Source of the DNA: Dehalococcoidia bacterium
Lineage (GTDB): Bacteria; Chloroflexota; Dehalococcoidia; E44-bin15
Direction: 5' to 3'
Length of the DNA: 13,812 nucleotides
NCBI GenBank assembly: GCA_004377275.1
Contig: SOIC01000075.1
Span: 1 to 13,812, forward strand
Shown here: in pieces, positions 11,149 through 13,812 of the stretch
Numbering within the stretch: position 1 is the first letter of the stretch
Layout of the letters: every line of letters begins with the position of its first letter
Program-made: the position numbers and the translations under genes
Notes under the pieces: model-generated
Seen by the model: the letters and a program-made list of their open reading frames with translations, nothing else
What the model was told of the DNA's origin: nothing
The model's database searches: none

Positions 11149-13545
11149 TTAAATATCCAGGTTCTTTACGCTTTTGGCATGGGCCTGGATGAAGGCTTTG
11201 CGGGGTGGGACCTCGTCCCCCATGAGGGTCTCGAAGATTTTATCCGCTTTTATTGCGTCCTCGACGTCAACCTGCAACATCGTCCTGGTCTCCGGGTTCA
11301 TCGTGGTCTCCCAGAGCTGCTGGGCGCTCATCTCCCCCAGGCCCTTATAGCGCTGGATTGTTGTTCCTGACCTGTCAGAGCTTTTCTGAAGCACGTCAGC
11401 AAGTTCGTACCAGGGAATATCGCTGCCAATCTCCTTACCCTTCTTGACAACGGTGTATGATCTGTTCTGAGTCAGGCGCTTGACATGCGGATACGCCTTG
11501 AAGCAGCCATGAAGGATTGGGTGCTCAAGAAGGCTCCTGTCAAGCCTAATTTTATCGCCCTTTAAGTCAACCTCAATCCAGTACTCCCCTTCGGTGTCAT
11601 CCCAGGATAACCTGGTTGGAAACCCAGATTCCTCAAACCACTTGCTGAGCTCTTGCATGTTTACCTTCTGAGAGAAGTCAAGGAGGGAGAATGACTCGTC
11701 TTTCATCAGAAGAATCGCACTTATCTCCCGCGGTATGCCTTCCTTTTCAAGGGCAGCAAGCCCCTGGTCCAACTCTCTGAGTGAATCCAATAGATCACCT
11801 ATCTTCGTTCCCTTGAAAGTAATAGAGCCATCTGTTGAGTGAACTGAAAGGTCCTCAAAAGCTTTCTTAGCAATAGAGCGCTCCATTTCCTCCTCGGAAT
11901 ATAGCCACTCTTCTGTTTTCCCCTTAGACAATCGATATAGCGGCGGCTGGGCGATAAGTAGATGACCGCCACTGATAAGCTCAGTCATGTGGCGGAAGAA
12001 GAAGGTGAGCAGAAGGGTGCGAATATGGGCACCATCGACGTCGGCATCGGTCATGATGATGATGCGGTGGTAGCGCAGCTTGGCGAGGTCCAATTGCTTA
12101 TCGATGCCGATCCCCAGGGCGGTAATGATGGCGCGTATCTCCTCATGGGCCAGCATCTTCTCTGGGGAGGCCTTCTCCACATTGAGGATCTTGCCCTTTA
12201 AGGGGAGGATCGCCTGGAAGCGGCGGTCTCGCCCCTGCTTCGCTGAGCCGCCTGCCGACTCCCCCTCCACCAGATAAAGCTCGCACTGCGCCGGGTCCTT
12301 ATCCGAGCAATCGGCCAGCTTGCCGGGCAGGGTGCCCGCTTCTAGGGAGTTCTTTTTAAGCACCAGGTCGCGCGCCTTGCGCGCTGCCTCACGAGCCCGC
12401 GCCGAGGTGAGACACTTTTCGATGATCCGTTTCGCCTCGGGGGGATGCTCGTCAAGGTATTGTGAGAGACCATCCGCCACCGCCGACTCAACGTGGCTCT
12501 TTATCTCGGGGTTACCCAGCTTTGCCTTGGTCTGTCCCTCAAACTGGGGCTCGGCCAGCTTAACGCTGATGATGGCCACCAGCCCCTCTCTGGTGTCATC
12601 GCCGATGAGATTGGCCTCATCCTCCTTGATGAGCTTGAGATTTCGGGCGGAGTCGTTGATGACTCGGGTGATGGCGGTGCGAAACCCGGTAAGATGGCTG
12701 CCGCCGTCCTGGGTATTGATGCAGTTGGCAAAGCTATAGGTGGTCTCGGCGAAGCCCTCGTTATACTGCAGGGCCACCTCAACCCCGGTGCCATTGACCG
12801 TCTTTGAGATAAAAATAGGCGTATGGAGCACCGGCCGATTCTTGTTGAGGTATCGGGCAAAGCTGGCGATGCCCCCTTCAAAGTAGAAGGTGACCTCGCG
12901 GTCTGATCTTTTGTCCTCAAAGTGAAGCTCCAGCCCTTTGGTGAGGTAGCACATCTCGCGGAAGCGCTGCGACAGGGCATCGAAATCGTAGTTCAGGTTG
13001 CCGAAGATCTCCTGGTCGGCGAGGAAGGTAGTGGTTGTTCCCGTATCCGAGGCCTCGCCCACCTCCTCCACCGCATTCTGGGGGATGCCGCAGCAGTATT
13101 CCTGCCGGTAGCACTTGCCATCCCGCTTCACCTCCACCTGGAGCTCTGAGGAGAGTGCGTTTACCACGGAGGCGCCCACCCCGTGAAGCCCGCCTGAGAC
13201 GGTGTATCCCCGACCACCAAACTTAGCCCCGGCGTGGAGCATGGTCATCACCGCCTCCAAAGCAGAGGTGCTGGTTACCGGGTGGACCTCAACGGGTATC
13301 CCCCTGCCGTTATCGGCGACCGCCACCCGACCATCATTGAATATGGTCACCTCCACCCTATCGCAAGATCCGGCCATCGCCTCATCGATGCTGTTATAAA
13401 CGATCTCCTGCACCAGGTGATGGAGCCCCCGCTGCCCGGTGCTCCCGATATACATCCCCGGGCGCCGGCGCACCGCCTCCATTCCGCCCAGCACCTCGAT
13501 GTCTTCGGCGGTGTACTCGTTGTTCCTGTTCTCGTTCTTTTCCAT
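11149..13545 (-). CDS. gyrB: DNA gyrase subunit B (long form with TOPRIM insert)
   Basis: ATPase and strand-passage subunit of DNA gyrase, acting with GyrA to introduce negative supercoils. The GHKL ATPase begins at about residue 20 (GMEAVRRRPGMYIG; EIVYNSIDEAMAG; DNGRGIPVE; GLHGVGASVVNALS) and the transducer includes FEGQTKAKLGN. TOPRIM shows LVEGESAGGSAKQGRD with its acidic Glu, and TDADVDGAHI. Between PPLYRLSKGK and IQRYKGLGEM lies an insert of about 170-180 residues like that of E. coli GyrB; forms lacking it are near 640 residues. It ends LMGDEVPPRKAFI...NLDI. ATG 13545 gives 798 residues; ATG 13563 gives 804 but has no ribosome binding site and abuts a hairpin with a U-tract. The insert region is lower in GC than the rest. 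Confidence 0.96.
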   Translation of the reverse strand: MEKNENRNNEYTAEDIEVLGGMEAVRRRPGMYIGSTGQRGLHHLVQEIVYNSIDEAMAGSCDRVEVTIFNDGRVAVADNGRGIPVEVHPVTSTSALEAVMTMLHAGAKFGGRGYTVSGGLHGVGASVVNALSSELQVEVKRDGKCYRQEYCCGIPQNAVEEVGEASDTGTTTTFLADQEIFGNLNYDFDALSQRFREMCYLTKGLELHFEDKRSDREVTFYFEGGIASFARYLNKNRPVLHTPIFISKTVNGTGVEVALQYNEGFAETTYSFANCINTQDGGSHLTGFRTAITRVINDSARNLKLIKEDEANLIGDDTREGLVAIISVKLAEPQFEGQTKAKLGNPEIKSHVESAVADGLSQYLDEHPPEAKRIIEKCLTSARAREAARKARDLVLKKNSLEAGTLPGKLADCSDKDPAQCELYLVEGESAGGSAKQGRDRRFQAILPLKGKILNVEKASPEKMLAHEEIRAIITALGIGIDKQLDLAKLRYHRIIIMTDADVDGAHIRTLLLTFFFRHMTELISGGHLLIAQPPLYRLSKGKTEEWLYSEEEMERSIAKKAFEDLSVHSTDGSITFKGTKIGDLLDSLRELDQGLAALEKEGIPREISAILLMKDESFSLLDFSQKVNMQELSKWFEESGFPTRLSWDDTEGEYWIEVDLKGDKIRLDRSLLEHPILHGCFKAYPHVKRLTQNRSYTVVKKGKEIGSDIPWYELADVLQKSSDRSGTTIQRYKGLGEMSAQQLWETTMNPETRTMLQVDVEDAIKADKIFETLMGDEVPPRKAFIQAHAKSVKNLDI

Positions 13546-13564
13546 ACTAATGGTGACCCCCATG

Positions 13565-13609
13565 CAAAAAGAAAGCTTCGCCCCAGCTAAAGCTTAGCTT
13601 TGGCGAAAC
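13565..13609 (-). terminator. Terminator-like hairpin in the gyrB leader (possible attenuator)
   Basis: On the minus strand GTTTCGCC (13602-13609) pairs with GGCGAAGC (13575-13582), with one G-U wobble. Inside, AGCTAA (13594-13599) pairs with TTAGCT (13585-13590) across a two-by-two mismatch. The hairpin is followed at once by TTTCTTTTTG (13565-13574). This is the shape of an intrinsic terminator, placed between the gyrB promoter and its start codon. Regulatory function is inferred. Confidence 0.55.
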
Positions 13610-13651
13610 TTAGAAGAGCATACCTAAATTAATACTTGCCTGCATTTATAA

Positions 13652-13680
13652 ATTATACCACAAACGGGCGGAAATGTGAA
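13652..13680 (-). promoter_or_regulatory. Strong sigma-70-type promoter of gyrB
   Basis: Minus strand: TTCACA (13675-13680, 5 of 6), a spacer of exactly 17 bases and a perfect TATAAT (13652-13657). The expected start near 13645 gives a leader of about 100 bases to ATG 13545, containing the hairpin at 13575-13609. Confidence 0.8.
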
Positions 13681-13684
13681 GGGG

Positions 13685-13812
13685 TTAGGTATAAACTGAT
13701 GCTACAACGGCGTCTTTAGGGTTGGACTCATCCAGGAAGATGACGGCGCAAGGGTGTCCCATGCCCGTCTGCAGGGGCAGGCGCCCGGCGGCAGGTGGTA
13801 GAGCCAGAGCTG
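13685..13812 (-). CDS. C-terminal end of an unidentified protein (cut by window edge)
   Basis: Reading in from the window edge on the minus strand, one frame is open for 41 codons and ends at TAA (13685-13687). It gives a tail including GRLPLQTGMGHPCAVIFLDE and ending SNPKDAVVASVYT. The mixed, protein-like composition and a hydrophobic strand (CAVIFL) make it more credible than the other frames, which hit stops sooner or give Arg/Pro-rich strings. I do not recognise the family. It lies five bases upstream of the gyrB promoter -35 in the same direction, so the two are probably separate transcripts. Confidence 0.45.
   Translation of the reverse strand, partial: ALALPPAAGRLPLQTGMGHPCAVIFLDESNPKDAVVASVYT

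Noticed and set aside
12317..13590. Long plus-strand frames opposite gyrB
   Set aside because: They are antisense to highly conserved GHKL and transducer motifs, and their composition is that of complementary GC-rich codons.

Overview
The window looks like the replication-origin neighbourhood of a bacterial chromosome with moderately high GC. The most likely source is a Chloroflexota lineage such as Dehalococcoidia. That assignment is an inference from several features: a eukaryote-like type 2 IleRS under a T-box, the dnaA / obgE / nadD / pyrE / gyrB cluster, a lipoprotein with no other outer-membrane genes in view, frequent GTG and TTG starts, and promoters that leave little or no leader. 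No single marker proves it. Apart from one unidentified gene tail, every gene is a core housekeeping type. I see no phage, transposase, CRISPR array, defence or biosynthetic cassette.

Layout. Positions 1-541 (-) hold the start of ileS, cut by the window edge, preceded by a T-box leader (about 694-1064) whose central part is filled with palindromic repeats. Positions 1107-4631 (-) are the classic rpmH-rnpA-yidD-yidC-jag operon with an extra PQQ-type beta-propeller lipoprotein gene between yidD and yidC. Transcription starts from a perfect consensus promoter that places +1 on the A of the rpmH ATG. Divergently, 4736-5413 (+) is rplY (L25/CTC). It converges on fmt at 5513-6466 (-). Next come dnaA (6762-8114, +), a 306-bp gap with DnaA-box-like sites and a very AT-rich end (candidate oriC), then obgE, nadD, a 136-bp palindromic element and pyrE, all on +. 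Positions 11149-13545 (-) are gyrB, with its own strong promoter and a terminator-like leader hairpin. The last 128 bases hold the tail of an unidentified protein on -.

How the genes work together. The set covers initiation and supercoiling (DnaA, GyrB, oriC), ribosome and tRNA supply (L34, RNase P protein, L25, Fmt, IleRS, ObgE), membrane-protein insertion (YidD, YidC, Jag and perhaps the propeller lipoprotein), and NAD and pyrimidine synthesis (NadD, PyrE). The usual partners dnaN and recF do not follow dnaA, and rplY plus fmt separate dnaA from rpmH, so the ancestral origin order has been rearranged.

Most worth a second look: the altered HIGH signature (GVHH) of IleRS; a decayed echo of the ileS 5' coding sequence inside its own T-box leader; an identical 35-bp palindromic repeat in the ileS and dnaA leaders; the leaderless rpmH promoter; the terminator-like hairpin before gyrB; and the lower-GC TOPRIM insert in gyrB. 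I did not find a convincing new multi-gene system.
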